From positions 620,001-684,000 of the forward strand of contig NZ_VCNG01000001.1 of NCBI RefSeq assembly GCF_006227205.1: a stretch of DNA of 64,000 nucleotides. Direction: 5' to 3'. The DNA is from Pseudomonas sp. ICMP22404. Its GTDB lineage: Bacteria > Pseudomonadota > Gammaproteobacteria > Pseudomonadales > Pseudomonadaceae. Position 1 is the first letter of the stretch. The number at the start of each line of letters is the position of its first letter. The position numbers and the translations under genes are program-made. Under the pieces are notes generated by a model. The model saw nothing but the letters and a program-made list of their open reading frames with translations, was not told the DNA's origin and did no database searches. Below, one piece after another: positions 47,553 to 55,904 of this stretch.

Positions 47553-47759
47553 CCTCACAGCCGCCGCTGAATTAACTGACTCCACCCTCCTGTGGCGAGG
47601 GAGCTTCGCAATAGCAGCCCCAACTTCCTACAGACGATCCGCCCCAGCCCTGCTTTCCAACCAAGCAGAGGCAGCCCCTGGCTCGCGAATTCCAGGCCTT
47701 ACCGTCGCCTGTTTATTCTCCCAAGGCCACCCTTCCCCCAACCCACGCATCCTTGCGCC

Positions 47760-48044
47760 TTTGCCTACAACTACGCCAGAATCCGCCCGCTTGTGCACCC
47801 TGTCTCCGGGTTCTATCGTCTTCCTGCCACTGCTCATCAGTGGTCGGGTTTAGTAGCCCGTGGTAATTGAAGATGTACAAGTGCTTCCATCAGACAGGCT
47901 TCGATCCTGCGCTTGATGGTGGCTGTACGCAGGGCGCTTCGGCGCGCCGGCTTCTTCGGTTCCCCGGTCTACTAACCTGCGTACAGCTGCCACCCCCTGT
48001 TTAGTAGCTCGGGCGTGTCGGCATCACATCGGGAACCGAAGATT
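47760..48044 (+). ncRNA. Highly structured leader upstream of the DUF6124 gene, candidate cis-regulatory RNA
   Basis: Ordered inverted repeats fill this leader. P1 is CCACTG/CAGTGG (47827-47843). P2 is CGGG/CCCG (47845-47860) with loop TTTAGTAG. P3 is CCATCA..CAGG/CCTG..TGATGG (47887-47919). P4 is CTGTACGCAGG/CCTGCGTACAG (47923-47933 with 47976-47986), extended by GGTGG/CCACC, enclosing a GCGC-TTCG-GCGC tetraloop hairpin (47934-47945). CTACTAA at 47969-47975 can pair with TTAGTAG in the P2 loop (47850-47856) or with a second copy at 48001-48007. I do not recognise a named Rfam family. It could instead be a repeat or mobile element. Confidence 0.55.
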
Positions 48045-48401
48045 ATGTTCAAAGTAACTCCAAACCCTCCGGAAACGGAGCAAGCCTCCCCGCGCACAAA
48101 ATCCAGGACCAAAAAGCTCGATGAAGCCGCGGAGCGCGCCCTGGATTTCTATCTCTCACCCAAAGAGACGAAACCCGACGATCCCCAGCCGGGCCAGATA
48201 TTCACAATCGTAAAAGACATCGACAGCGAATCCCTGCTCGCCAACCTCACCGAAACCCTGGCCTCGGCTGACGCCATGGTCAACGACCTCGCCTTCGAAC
48301 TGGAAGGTTCACGCCGTCATGTGGCACTCGGTATTCAGCAACTGATCGAGCTGGGTTCGTTGATGGCAAATCGGGTGCTGGATAACGTTGAGTCGCGCTA
48401 G
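48045..48401 (+). CDS. DUF6124-family protein
   Basis: This small protein (118 residues) starts MFKVTPNPPETE, typical of the DUF6124 family that is common and multi-copy in the P. fluorescens group. A disordered, charged N-terminus (to about 70) is followed by a helical region (ESLLANLTETLASADAMVND, RRHVALGIQQLIELGSLMAN). No signal peptide or membrane segment is seen, and the function is unknown. The ATG at 48045 follows a weak GAAG; an upstream ATG adds 10 residues. It ends before a strong terminator and so is a one-gene unit with a long leader. Confidence 0.85.
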   Translation: MFKVTPNPPETEQASPRTKSRTKKLDEAAERALDFYLSPKETKPDDPQPGQIFTIVKDIDSESLLANLTETLASADAMVNDLAFELEGSRRHVALGIQQLIELGSLMANRVLDNVESR

Positions 48402-48423
48402 CAGGTAGACATTCGCTCAATCA

Positions 48424-48465
48424 ACGAAGCAAACCCGACACCGCTTGTCGGGTTTGCTTCGTTTT
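48424..48465 (+). terminator. Terminator after the DUF6124 gene
   Basis: A perfect 17-bp stem (48424-48440 with 48446-48462) closes on a 5-base loop and ends in TTTT. The stem is unusually long for a terminator. A-rich sequence on the left allows use from either side. Confidence 0.92.
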
Positions 48466-48567
48466 ACTGGATTGTCGCTATCTTCAATCGTTGTACGAAG
48501 AACTCGTAAATATCGTCTCGCCAAACATCGCACAGCCCCCTGGTCCATTACTCAAGGAGTCCCTCCC

Positions 48568-49356
48568 ATGAAAATCGACTTCACCGGCCGTTACGTTTTA
48601 GTCACCGGCTCCACCAGCGGCATCGGTTTTGCCACCGCCAAAGGCTTCCTCGAAGCCGGCGCCAATGTGGTCCTCAACGGACGCAGCGAGAGCAGCGTGC
48701 AGGACGCGTTGCAGCGCTTGGGCGAGCTTGCCTCCAAAGCCGAAGGCTTTGTGGGCGACCTCAGCAACGCGTCAGGCTGCCAGGCATTGGTCGCCAAGTA
48801 CCCGCGTTTCGATGTGGTCATCAACAACCTGGGCATCTTCAAGCTGGAAGATTTCTTCGACACGCCGGACAGCGAATGGCAGCGCTTCTTCGAAACCAAC
48901 GTGATGTCCGGCGTGCGTGTTTCCAGGGCCTATGCGCAGGGCATGGTCGAGCGTGGTTGGGGGCGGATTGTGTTTGTCTCGTCGGAATCCGGCGTGAATA
49001 TTCCTGCCGACATGATCCACTACGGTTTCACCAAGACCGCCCAACTCTCCATTGCACGCGGCCTTGCCAAGCGCCTCGCTGGCACGGGCGTTACGGTGAA
49101 CTCGGTGCTGCCCGGGCCGACGTTGTCCGAAGGGGTTGCCCAAATGCTCCAGGCCGATGTCGAGCGCACTGGGGAAAGCCTGGAAAAGGTGGCGGCGGAT
49201 TTCGTCAATGAGCACCGCAGTACCTCGATCATCCAGCGCGCGGCGCGGGTCGAGGAAGTTGCCAACATGATCATCTATGCCAGCTCGGAACAGGCCTCGG
49301 CGACCACGGGGGCGGCGCTGCGTGTTGATGGGGGTGTGGTGGATAGCATCGTTTAG
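48568..49356 (+). CDS. Short-chain dehydrogenase/reductase (SDR family)
   Basis: This classical SDR oxidoreductase (262 residues) carries the NAD(P)-binding TGSTSGIG motif at about residues 13-20, NNLGIF in place of NNAG, catalytic Ser in VFVSSESGVNI and the YGFTK (YxxxK) pair. The C-terminal segment LRVDGGVVDSIV is typical. AAGGAG precedes the ATG at 48568. NGR after the second strand hints at NADP preference. The substrate cannot be inferred. Confidence 0.9.
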   Translation: MKIDFTGRYVLVTGSTSGIGFATAKGFLEAGANVVLNGRSESSVQDALQRLGELASKAEGFVGDLSNASGCQALVAKYPRFDVVINNLGIFKLEDFFDTPDSEWQRFFETNVMSGVRVSRAYAQGMVERGWGRIVFVSSESGVNIPADMIHYGFTKTAQLSIARGLAKRLAGTGVTVNSVLPGPTLSEGVAQMLQADVERTGESLEKVAADFVNEHRSTSIIQRAARVEEVANMIIYASSEQASATTGAALRVDGGVVDSIV

Positions 49357-49384
49357 CAGCTCCAGTTCTATTGCCGAGGTTTCC

Positions 49385-49555
49385 ATGAAGACTTCTAAGC
49401 GCACTCCAAAGCCGTTGCTTGCTGCTCAGTACGAAGCCGAAGCCCGCCGTCTGGCTGGTTGTGCGACGAGTATTGAGCGTCAGTTCTTGTCGGTTAGCCT
49501 CGCCAAAGGCAAGGAGCTTGAGCCTATTGGCCGAATGGCTGGCGCTAAATCCTGA
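49385..49555 (+). CDS. Small hypothetical protein
   Basis: This open frame of 56 residues begins MKTSKRTPKPLLAAQYEAEA, after a GAGG ribosome binding site, and ends just before a hairpin terminator. It is basic at the N-terminus and predicted mostly helical. It lies 28 bases after the SDR gene and could be cotranscribed. I do not recognise a family. Ribosome binding site, terminator and codon pattern are the only support. Confidence 0.5.
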   Translation: MKTSKRTPKPLLAAQYEAEARRLAGCATSIERQFLSVSLAKGKELEPIGRMAGAKS

Positions 49556-49569
49556 ACTCTGTTCACATA

Positions 49570-49593
49570 AAAAATCGCCAAATAGGCGGTTTT
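49570..49593. terminator. Small bidirectional terminator
   Basis: CGCC (49576-49579) and GGCG (49585-49588) with AAAA and TTTT flanks form a short hairpin. It lies between the small protein gene and the convergent diguanylate cyclase gene. Confidence 0.65.
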
Positions 49594-49621
49594 CTGGTTC
49601 CTGCGCCGGGCAAATCCACCC

Positions 49622-50749
49622 CTACTGCGCAACCGCCACCTGATTGCGCCCCAACGCCTTCGCCCGATACAGGGCCTTATCCGCGTTATTCATCAAGCTA
49701 TGCAGGTCCTTATGCCCAGCCTCCGTCGACGCGACACCGAGGCTGGCCGTTATTCCGTGAACCGGCTCGATCATCAACCCGCCAATTGTCTGGATCAGTT
49801 CTTCTGCAATCTTGATGGCGACCTCGATGGAAGTGTCCGGAAGCAAAATCGCGAACTCTTCCCCGCCCAGTCGACCGTGAATGTCCGTCGCACGAAAGGA
49901 CGAGCTGATGACCACACCCATCTGGCGCAACACCTGATCCCCAACCTGATGGCCGTAGGTGTCGTTGATCTGCTTGAAATGGTCCATGTCCAGCATTACC
50001 GCACACAACCCCTGCCGATTGGTTTTACAGTCGTTATAGAGCCGTTGGGCATGTTCGAAAAAAGCCCGTCGGCTTTTCAGACCCGTCAGTTCATCGGTTT
50101 GGGCTGCGCGGGTTGAAATGCTGTTCGCCTGCTCCATCTCACGGGTCAATCGGAAAGCGGTTTCCAGTGCCTGGGACATTTTGTGTGTGGCACGGGCGGC
50201 AAATGCCGCGAACACCACAATCGAAAGCGCCATGCCGACTTGGATCGGAAAGGGTTGAAACAGCAGCCAGGCGGTGCATGGCAACAGAACCAGGCCAATG
50301 GAGACGAGCGTCATATCGCGGTAGGCCGAATAGCAGGACACCGCGCTGACGGACATGCCGACCGTAAAGAGCATGACCAATGCCTGCGCCAAGAGATCGT
50401 CTGCCGGCATGACCGCCAATGCGCCTCCCCCCCAGATGCTGGCGGACAGCACGAGGGTGATCCAGTATTTGCGCTCCCAGTGCTGAGGCGTGCGTTTGCT
50501 TTCGTCGCTGCGAACATAGGCAATGAACAACGAGACGCGCAACAACGTCGACCCGGTCAGGATGGCCAGCCACCAGAAGATAACGCTGTGGTCAAAGCGA
50601 TCCCAGCACAGCCAAGACAGCATGATGGCCGCGAGGTAACTGCCAAAAACCGCGGAAACCGATTGGCGAAAAAGTTGCTGTAACCGGTCAGTTCGCACCT
50701 GCTCGGCGATGAACAAACCCTGGTCATCCCGAGATCCTAGGCAACCCAT
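49622..50749 (-). CDS. Membrane-bound diguanylate cyclase (GGEEF)
   Basis: It should make cyclic di-GMP from GTP. The N-terminal half has about six membrane helices (about residues 25-180), and the C-terminal GGDEF domain has LDMDHFKQINDTYGHQVGDQ and the active-site GRLGGEEFAILLP. RATD five residues before GGEEF is an intact RxxD inhibitory site, so product feedback is expected. I use the ATG at 50749 with AGGTGGA upstream (375 residues); another at 50830 is possible. No EAL domain is present. Its input signal is unknown. Confidence 0.92.
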   Translation of the reverse strand: MGCLGSRDDQGLFIAEQVRTDRLQQLFRQSVSAVFGSYLAAIMLSWLCWDRFDHSVIFWWLAILTGSTLLRVSLFIAYVRSDESKRTPQHWERKYWITLVLSASIWGGGALAVMPADDLLAQALVMLFTVGMSVSAVSCYSAYRDMTLVSIGLVLLPCTAWLLFQPFPIQVGMALSIVVFAAFAARATHKMSQALETAFRLTREMEQANSISTRAAQTDELTGLKSRRAFFEHAQRLYNDCKTNRQGLCAVMLDMDHFKQINDTYGHQVGDQVLRQMGVVISSSFRATDIHGRLGGEEFAILLPDTSIEVAIKIAEELIQTIGGLMIEPVHGITASLGVASTEAGHKDLHSLMNNADKALYRAKALGRNQVAVAQ

Positions 50750-50949
50750 ATGATCCACCTGATCGTGACGCAACTTAAAAAAACGATTGTGGCACCTTGC
50801 CAGCAACGCAAACAACCGAATTACACCCATTGTAGGGCCCTTGAAGCATTACCCTGCCCTCGAACGCACTCTAGGCATGGCAAAAACCTCGGCATTCTCG
50901 GTGGTCGGCAGAATGTTGCCCTGATCCTGCAGCGTTTTTGCGACGGCAG

Positions 50950-51513
50950 TCAGGCTGGAATCAACCCCGACTCCTGGTAGCTCGATATCAGGTCGTCGAA
51001 CAGGCCGATATCCCCCCGGGTTCGCGCAATTAACTGAGCGCCAGCAACCGCGGTGTAAATGGCAAGGGCTCGACGCTCACAGGTTGGCGTGTCGCCTGCC
51101 CCGAGATCGGCCAGTACCTGGGCCAGCCACTTCACGTTAACGTCCGCAAACGCCTTGACCTCTCGCATCACTTCTTCGGGCAGGTCCTCGGATTCGGCTG
51201 CCATGAAGCTGGACAGGCAGAGCCTGTTACCGTTCTGAAGAGACGTGCGAAAAATGGAGGGGTAGAGCTGCAGGCACCGTTTCGGATCGACATTGGTGGC
51301 GCGGATTTCTTCAAGCGCCCGCTGCACATCCTGCCAGTAGCGTTCAGCGACCGCAGCGCCCAGGCCGGCCTTGCTGGGGAAGTGGTAGTAGATGCTCGCA
51401 TTCTTGATGCCGACTTCTTCGGCAATGCTGCGGAAATTGATACCGCTGTAACCGTGTAGCTGGGCGGCGGATTTGGCCGCCGCCAATATGGCTTCTCGAG
51501 CATTTTCGTTCAC
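50950..51513 (-). CDS. TetR/AcrR-family transcriptional regulator
   Basis: This 187-residue repressor has the TetR helix-turn-helix at the N-terminus (INFRSIAEEVGIKNASIYYH then FPSKAGL) and a helical ligand domain behind it. The GTG at 51513 is preceded by AGGTGG and is preferred to an ATG 15 bases upstream without a ribosome binding site. It is divergent from the glutathione S-transferase gene, and two similar palindromes lie in the 149-base gap, so it probably controls both genes. Confidence 0.92.
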   Translation of the reverse strand: MNENAREAILAAAKSAAQLHGYSGINFRSIAEEVGIKNASIYYHFPSKAGLGAAVAERYWQDVQRALEEIRATNVDPKRCLQLYPSIFRTSLQNGNRLCLSSFMAAESEDLPEEVMREVKAFADVNVKWLAQVLADLGAGDTPTCERRALAIYTAVAGAQLIARTRGDIGLFDDLISSYQESGLIPA

Positions 51514-51577
51514 GTTGCCACCTCGCATCGAGATTCAAGTTCGTCAGATGCGAGGGATTCTACGCGCAGATCCGCTT

Positions 51578-51597
51578 ACCTGCCAATTGTCAGGTAG
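51578..51597. promoter_or_regulatory. Candidate TetR operator 1
   Basis: TACCTG-CCAATTGT-CAGGTA has perfect 6-bp arms and near-symmetric core. It lies 65 bases upstream of the regulator's start. TACCTGNCA-type half-sites are repeated in operator 2. Confidence 0.72.
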
Positions 51598-51631
51598 GGG
51601 ATTGACGACGTCGAAAGTTCGGTTCAGTCTT

Positions 51632-51651
51632 TACCTACCAACTGACAGGCA
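51632..51651. promoter_or_regulatory. Candidate TetR operator 2
   Basis: TACCTA-CCAACTGA-CAGGCA repeats operator 1 with four changes, centred 54 bases further on. It ends 11 bases before the GST start, overlapping the expected ribosome binding region or promoter. Confidence 0.68.
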
Positions 51652-51662
51652 GGGAATAGATC

Positions 51663-52361
51663 ATGACTTTTCCACAGCAACGCAGTGACGCATCGCCAAC
51701 GACTTCCAAGCTGAAAATCTACGATTGGTTCAATGGCCCTTATCCCGCCCGAGTGCGCATCGCACTGGCGGAAAAGGGCTTGCTGCCAAACGTCGAGTTT
51801 GTGTCGGTCAATCTTTGGACGGGCGAGCACAAGAACCCCGAGTTCCTGGCCATCAATTACTCCGGGACACTGCCCGTGCTGGAATTGAGCGATGGGACGC
51901 GGATCGCAGAGTGCACGGCGATTACCCAATACCTGGATAGCCTGGACGGCCATCCGACGTTGACGGGCGAAACGCCTGTTGAAAAAGGCATCATCCATAT
52001 GATGACCAAGCGTGCCGAAATCGAGTTTCTCGATGCCGTCAGCACGTACTTTCACCATGCCACGCCGGGCCTCGGCCCAGAGGTCGAGCTATACCAGAAT
52101 GCTGAATGGGGCGGCCGGATGCGTGACAAGGCGATCCGGGGCATGCGCTATTTCGACAACCTTCTCAAAGACCAGCCCTTCGTGGCGGGCGACAAGTTTT
52201 CGATGGCCGATATTGCGGTACTGGGCGGCATGATCTTCGCCTCGCTGGTGCAGCTCCCGGTGCCTGAAGAGTGCCTGGCGCTTCGAGCATGGCACGCCAG
52301 GATGCAGGAGCGCTCCAGCGTCCAAGCATGGCGTGCCATGGTCGAGCGTGGCGCTGTGTAG
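51663..52361 (+). CDS. Glutathione S-transferase family protein
   Basis: This 232-residue protein has a thioredoxin-like N-terminal domain (LKIYDWFNGPYPARVRIALA, then SGTLPVLELSDGTRIAECTA with the glutathione-binding TLPVLE and E-C/S pair) and an all-helical C-terminal domain (FVAGDKFSMADIAVLGGMIF). Such enzymes conjugate or reduce electrophiles. Control by the divergent TetR suggests induction by a xenobiotic or reactive metabolite. The substrate is unknown. Confidence 0.92.
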   Translation: MTFPQQRSDASPTTSKLKIYDWFNGPYPARVRIALAEKGLLPNVEFVSVNLWTGEHKNPEFLAINYSGTLPVLELSDGTRIAECTAITQYLDSLDGHPTLTGETPVEKGIIHMMTKRAEIEFLDAVSTYFHHATPGLGPEVELYQNAEWGGRMRDKAIRGMRYFDNLLKDQPFVAGDKFSMADIAVLGGMIFASLVQLPVPEECLALRAWHARMQERSSVQAWRAMVERGAV

Positions 52362-52390
52362 CGTTGAGCCGTGATAGCAGGTGAACCGCC

Positions 52391-52427
52391 AAAGAAAAAC
52401 CCGACGCTTTACGTCGGGTTTTTCTTT
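52391..52427. terminator. Bidirectional terminator after the GST gene
   Basis: A perfect 16-bp stem (52391-52406 with 52412-52427), AAAGAAAAACCCGACG on the left, closes on CTTTA. A and T runs on each side serve both the GST gene and the convergent LprI-like gene. Confidence 0.93.
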
Positions 52428-52466
52428 GGGTACGACTGCAAGCCCGATGTGCTCGTGGTTTACGGC

Positions 52467-52841
52467 TTACTCGACCTGCGACAGCTTGGCGTCGTCGCAA
52501 CCGGCAGCACGGCACTCGCGCTCGACAGCCTTGAGTATGACGATACGCGCTTCGGTCTTTTCATTGGCACAGTCCAGGTAGAGCAGGCCATCGTTGGAAC
52601 AGGCGTTGTCACGAATCTTGATCCACTGGATCTGAGCGGCTTTCACCTTTTTCTTTTGATCCGGGTTCAGAGCACTCATCGTCTTCTTGTATTGATCATT
52701 GATTTCCTGATCCGACTGAACCATTTTCAACGACGCGCAATAGGTTCTGTCATAGGCGTTTCTAGGGTTATCGCAACTCATCGCGGATGCCGATGCGGAT
52801 GCCATTGCCAGCAGTGCCCCAACCAACAAAGACTTGATCAC
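52467..52841 (-). CDS. Secreted LprI-like (DUF1311) small protein
   Basis: This small protein (124 residues) has a clear signal peptide (MIKSLLVGALLAMASASASA) and a mature domain with cysteines at spaced positions (MSCDN, TYCAS, NACSND, LDCANE, RECRAAGC). The pattern and the KAAQIQWIKIRDNAC block match the DUF1311/LprI family, some members of which inhibit lysozyme. Periplasmic location is expected. A lysozyme-inhibitor role is only a family possibility. Confidence 0.78.
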   Translation of the reverse strand: MIKSLLVGALLAMASASASAMSCDNPRNAYDRTYCASLKMVQSDQEINDQYKKTMSALNPDQKKKVKAAQIQWIKIRDNACSNDGLLYLDCANEKTEARIVILKAVERECRAAGCDDAKLSQVE

Positions 52842-52905
52842 TTACTTCTCTCCCTGAATGCCCTCTATTCATTAGAGGTCGTGGCGTGGAATTTATCATG
52901 AGTGC

Positions 52906-52945
52906 AAAAAAAACGGGCCTGCATTCCCACGCAGCCCCGTTTTTT
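52906..52945 (-). terminator. Terminator of metNIQ
   Basis: ACGGG-C-CTGC and GCAG-C-CCCGT pair with one central mismatch, and eight A on the left supply the T-tract on the minus strand. It lies about 15 bases after the metQ stop. Confidence 0.88.
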
Positions 52946-52959
52946 CATCACCGATCAGA

Positions 52960-53730
52960 TCAGAACGCTGGCAACACCGCGCCTTTGTACTTCTCCAGAA
53001 TGAACGCCTTCACTTCCGGGCTATGCAACGCAGCCGCCAGCTTCCTCATCGCCTCGCTGTCCTTGTCATCCTCACGGGCTACCAGGATGTTCACGTAAGG
53101 CGAGTCGTTGCCTTCGATCACCAGCGCATCCTTGGACGGATCCAGCTTGGCTTCCAGCGCGTAGTTGGTATTGATCAGCGCCAGATCCACCTGAGTCAGA
53201 ACGCGGGGAATGGTCGCCGCTTCCAGCTCGCGGAATTTCAGGTCCTTCGGGTTCTCGGTGATGTCCTTGGTGGTCGACAGGATGTTGGCCGGATCCTTCA
53301 GCTTGATCACCCCGGCCTTCGCCAGCAGCAACAGCGCACGGCCGCCGTTGGTGGCGTCGTTCGGGATCACCACGTTGGCGCCGCCTGGCAGTTCTTCGAG
53401 CTTCTTGTACTTATTGGAATACGCGCCCAGGGGTTCCAGGTGCACACCCGTCACGCTTACCAGGTGCGTGCCCTTGGCCTTGTTGAACTCATCCAGGTAC
53501 GGCTGGTGCTGGAAGAAGTTGGCATCCAGGCGCTTCTCGGCGACCTGTACGTTCGGCTGGATGTAGTCGGTGAAGACCTTGACCTTGAGGTCCACGCCTT
53601 CTTTGGCCAATGCCGGTTTGACGAATTCGAGGATTTCCGCGTGGGGCACCGGCGTTGCCGCAACGGTCAGGGTATCGGCGTGGGCGGAAAATGCTGCGGC
53701 GGCAGCGAAGGCAACCAGTAACTTCTTCAT
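52960..53730 (-). CDS. metQ: Methionine ABC transporter substrate-binding protein MetQ
   Basis: This NlpA-family binding protein (256 residues) delivers methionine to MetNI. A signal peptide (MKKLLVAFAAAAAFSAHA) is present but no lipobox cysteine, so it looks periplasmic rather than a lipoprotein. The blocks ATPVPHAEILEFVKPALAKE, DANFFQHQPYLDEFNKAKG and NDATNGGRALLLLAKAG are typical. It is the last gene of metN-metI-metQ. Confidence 0.94.
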   Translation of the reverse strand: MKKLLVAFAAAAAFSAHADTLTVAATPVPHAEILEFVKPALAKEGVDLKVKVFTDYIQPNVQVAEKRLDANFFQHQPYLDEFNKAKGTHLVSVTGVHLEPLGAYSNKYKKLEELPGGANVVIPNDATNGGRALLLLAKAGVIKLKDPANILSTTKDITENPKDLKFRELEAATIPRVLTQVDLALINTNYALEAKLDPSKDALVIEGNDSPYVNILVAREDDKDSEAMRKLAAALHSPEVKAFILEKYKGAVLPAF

Positions 53731-53808
53731 TCAGCTAACTCCTTGTGGGGCGCCCGCTCTTGGCGCCTGCCAGCGAATGGCTGGCTCATGGTTTATGGGC
53801 TCGAGGCC

Positions 53809-54483
53809 TTATTTTCTAGAGAAATGCACAACCAGCTTGTCGCCTACGGTTTGCAGGACCTGGACCAGCACCAGCAGCAATACCACCGTGACCACCATGA
53901 CATCGGTCTGGAAACGCTGGTAACCGAACCGGATCGCCAGGTCACCCAAGCCACCGGCGCCCACCACACCGGCCATGGCCGTGTAGGACACCAGCGTAAT
54001 CGCTGTCACCGTAATCGCTGCAAAGATGCCCGGACGGGCTTCCGGCAGCAAGGCGTTGACGATGATCTGCCGGGTGGTTGCGCCCATGGCCTGGGTCGCT
54101 TCGATGATGCCGCGGTCGACTTCGCGCAGGGCGGTTTCCACCAGGCGGGCGAAGAACGGGGTCGCGCCGACCACCAGTGGTGGAATTGCGCCGGCCACGC
54201 CCAACGAGGTGCCGGTAATCAATACCGTGAACGGGATCATCACGATCAACAGAATGATGAACGGCAGCGAGCGCAGGATGTTGACGATCAGCGATAACAG
54301 CGCATAAACGCCCCGGGCTTCGAGCAACTGGCGTGGGCTGCACAGGAACAGCAGCACCCCCAGCGGCAAGCCGAGCAGCACGGTGAACAACAGCGAACCG
54401 AACAGCATCAGGAAGGTGTCGCCAGTCGCCAGCCAGATTTCCAGCCAGTCGATGTTTACAAAGAAATTCGTCAGCAGTTCCAT
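53809..54483 (-). CDS. metI: Methionine ABC transporter permease MetI
   Basis: This inner-membrane permease (224 residues, about five helices) has the ABC coupling motif EATQAMGATTRQIIVNALLPEA. Its ATG overlaps the metN stop by one base (TAATG), so translation is coupled. It partners MetN and MetQ. Confidence 0.95.
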   Translation of the reverse strand: MELLTNFFVNIDWLEIWLATGDTFLMLFGSLLFTVLLGLPLGVLLFLCSPRQLLEARGVYALLSLIVNILRSLPFIILLIVMIPFTVLITGTSLGVAGAIPPLVVGATPFFARLVETALREVDRGIIEATQAMGATTRQIIVNALLPEARPGIFAAITVTAITLVSYTAMAGVVGAGGLGDLAIRFGYQRFQTDVMVVTVVLLLVLVQVLQTVGDKLVVHFSRK

Positions 54484-55490
54484 TAGCGCAGCACCTCCAT
54501 GTGGACATCGGCCGCGGTGAAGCGGGCGAAAGCCGCCTCCATGTCACCGCCGGTGATGGCGAGGGTCAGTTGCCCGTAGGGGGTGTCTTTGATGCGGTCG
54601 ATACGGCCGGCCAGGATGCTGTAGTCCACACCGGTTTCCCGGGCGACGGTGCCGAGCAAGGGGGCGTAGGTCGCATCGCCCTGGAAGGTCAGACGCACGA
54701 TGCGCCCAGGTACGTGGGCAAAATCGTCGCGCTGTTCGCTCTCGTCGATCTGCTCGTCTTCCTGGACGAAACGCTTGGTGGTCGGGTGCTTGGGATGCAG
54801 GAACACGTCGGCCACCGGACCTTGCTCGACGATGACGCCGGCGTCCATCACCGCCACTTCATCGCAGACCCGGCGGATCACGTCCATTTCATGGGTGATC
54901 AACACGATGGTCAGCTTCAGCTCGCGGTTGATTTCGGCCAGCAGTTGCAGCACCGATGCGGTGGTTTGCGGGTCCAGCGCACTGGTGGCTTCGTCGCACA
55001 ACAGGATCTTGGGCTTGGTCGCCAGGGCGCGGGCGATGCCGACGCGTTGCTTCTGGCCGCCGGACAACTGGGCCGGGTATTTCCTGGCGTGATCGGACAA
55101 GCCTACTCGGGCCAGCAACTCGGCCACTCGCCGGTCAATGTCGCTGCGGGACAGCTCGCCCGCCAAGGTCAGTGGCAAGGCCACGTTGTCGGCCACGGTC
55201 TTGGAGGCCAGCAGGTTGAAGTGCTGGAAAATCATCCCGACCTGTTGACGGAAGCGTCGCAGACCGTTGGCGTCCAGGGCGGTGATTTCTTCACCGTCGA
55301 CGATGATCTTGCCGCCGCTGGCGTCTTCCAGGCGATTGATCAGACGCAGTAGGGTACTTTTTCCTGCACCGGAGTGGCCGATCAGGCCGAAGACCTGACC
55401 GTTCTCGATCGTCAGACTGGTCGGGTGCAGAGCGGGGATATCCTTACCGGCGACGCGGTAGGTTTTATGGACGTTTTGAAACTCGATCAC
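54483..55490 (-). CDS. metN: Methionine ABC transporter ATP-binding protein MetN
   Basis: This ABC ATPase (335 residues) has Walker [19 protein letters not shown], signature [15 protein letters not shown], and Walker [14 protein letters not shown]. The C-terminal NIL domain (about 255-335, [20 protein letters not shown]) binds methionine and inhibits uptake when the cell is replete. It is first in metNIQ. Confidence 0.95.
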   Translation of the reverse strand: MIEFQNVHKTYRVAGKDIPALHPTSLTIENGQVFGLIGHSGAGKSTLLRLINRLEDASGGKIIVDGEEITALDANGLRRFRQQVGMIFQHFNLLASKTVADNVALPLTLAGELSRSDIDRRVAELLARVGLSDHARKYPAQLSGGQKQRVGIARALATKPKILLCDEATSALDPQTTASVLQLLAEINRELKLTIVLITHEMDVIRRVCDEVAVMDAGVIVEQGPVADVFLHPKHPTTKRFVQEDEQIDESEQRDDFAHVPGRIVRLTFQGDATYAPLLGTVARETGVDYSILAGRIDRIKDTPYGQLTLAITGGDMEAAFARFTAADVHMEVLR

Positions 55491-55904
55491 GTAGCGAACC
55501 TTGTGGGGCGCGTTGGAAAAGGGGCAGCGGTTAGCCGGGGGCGCATTTTAGCCTGTCTGTATAGAGGTCATTAGCATTTATTTCGCAAACTGACTGCCAT
55601 TTGGAAATAACGCGATCGAAGGTCAGCGAGCCTGGTGGTCGGTCGTTGAGCACCCCTGCGCGCCGCTGTCGGGGACCGGGCGCCATGCGGCCGTCGCCAA
55701 CCCAGACAGTAACAACACCGTTAATACTTCTTGCTCAAGAGCATTCAAAGTTAGCTTTTAATATATTCACATACTCGGTTTCATTTCGAATAAGTCCTTT
55801 CAGTTGTCCACGGATAAGTATCTGGTAAGTTACCGGCCGTCGCTCACTACAGCGAAGTAAAGCCCGTCACGCAATGGCGGGGAAACATTTAAAAGGAATT
55901 GAAT
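55491..55904. other. Intergenic region upstream of the cytolysin gene
   Basis: This gap of about 410 bases separates the divergent metN and cytolysin starts and should carry both promoters. The half near the cytolysin (about 55735-55805) is clearly more AT-rich than the surrounding genome. I see no palindrome, repeat or known binding site that I can defend. Confidence 0.5.

Noticed and set aside
47592..47870. 92-codon plus-strand frame through the REP and leader region
   Set aside because: It crosses a REP fragment and the structured leader and has no domain; the inverted-repeat architecture explains the sequence better than coding.
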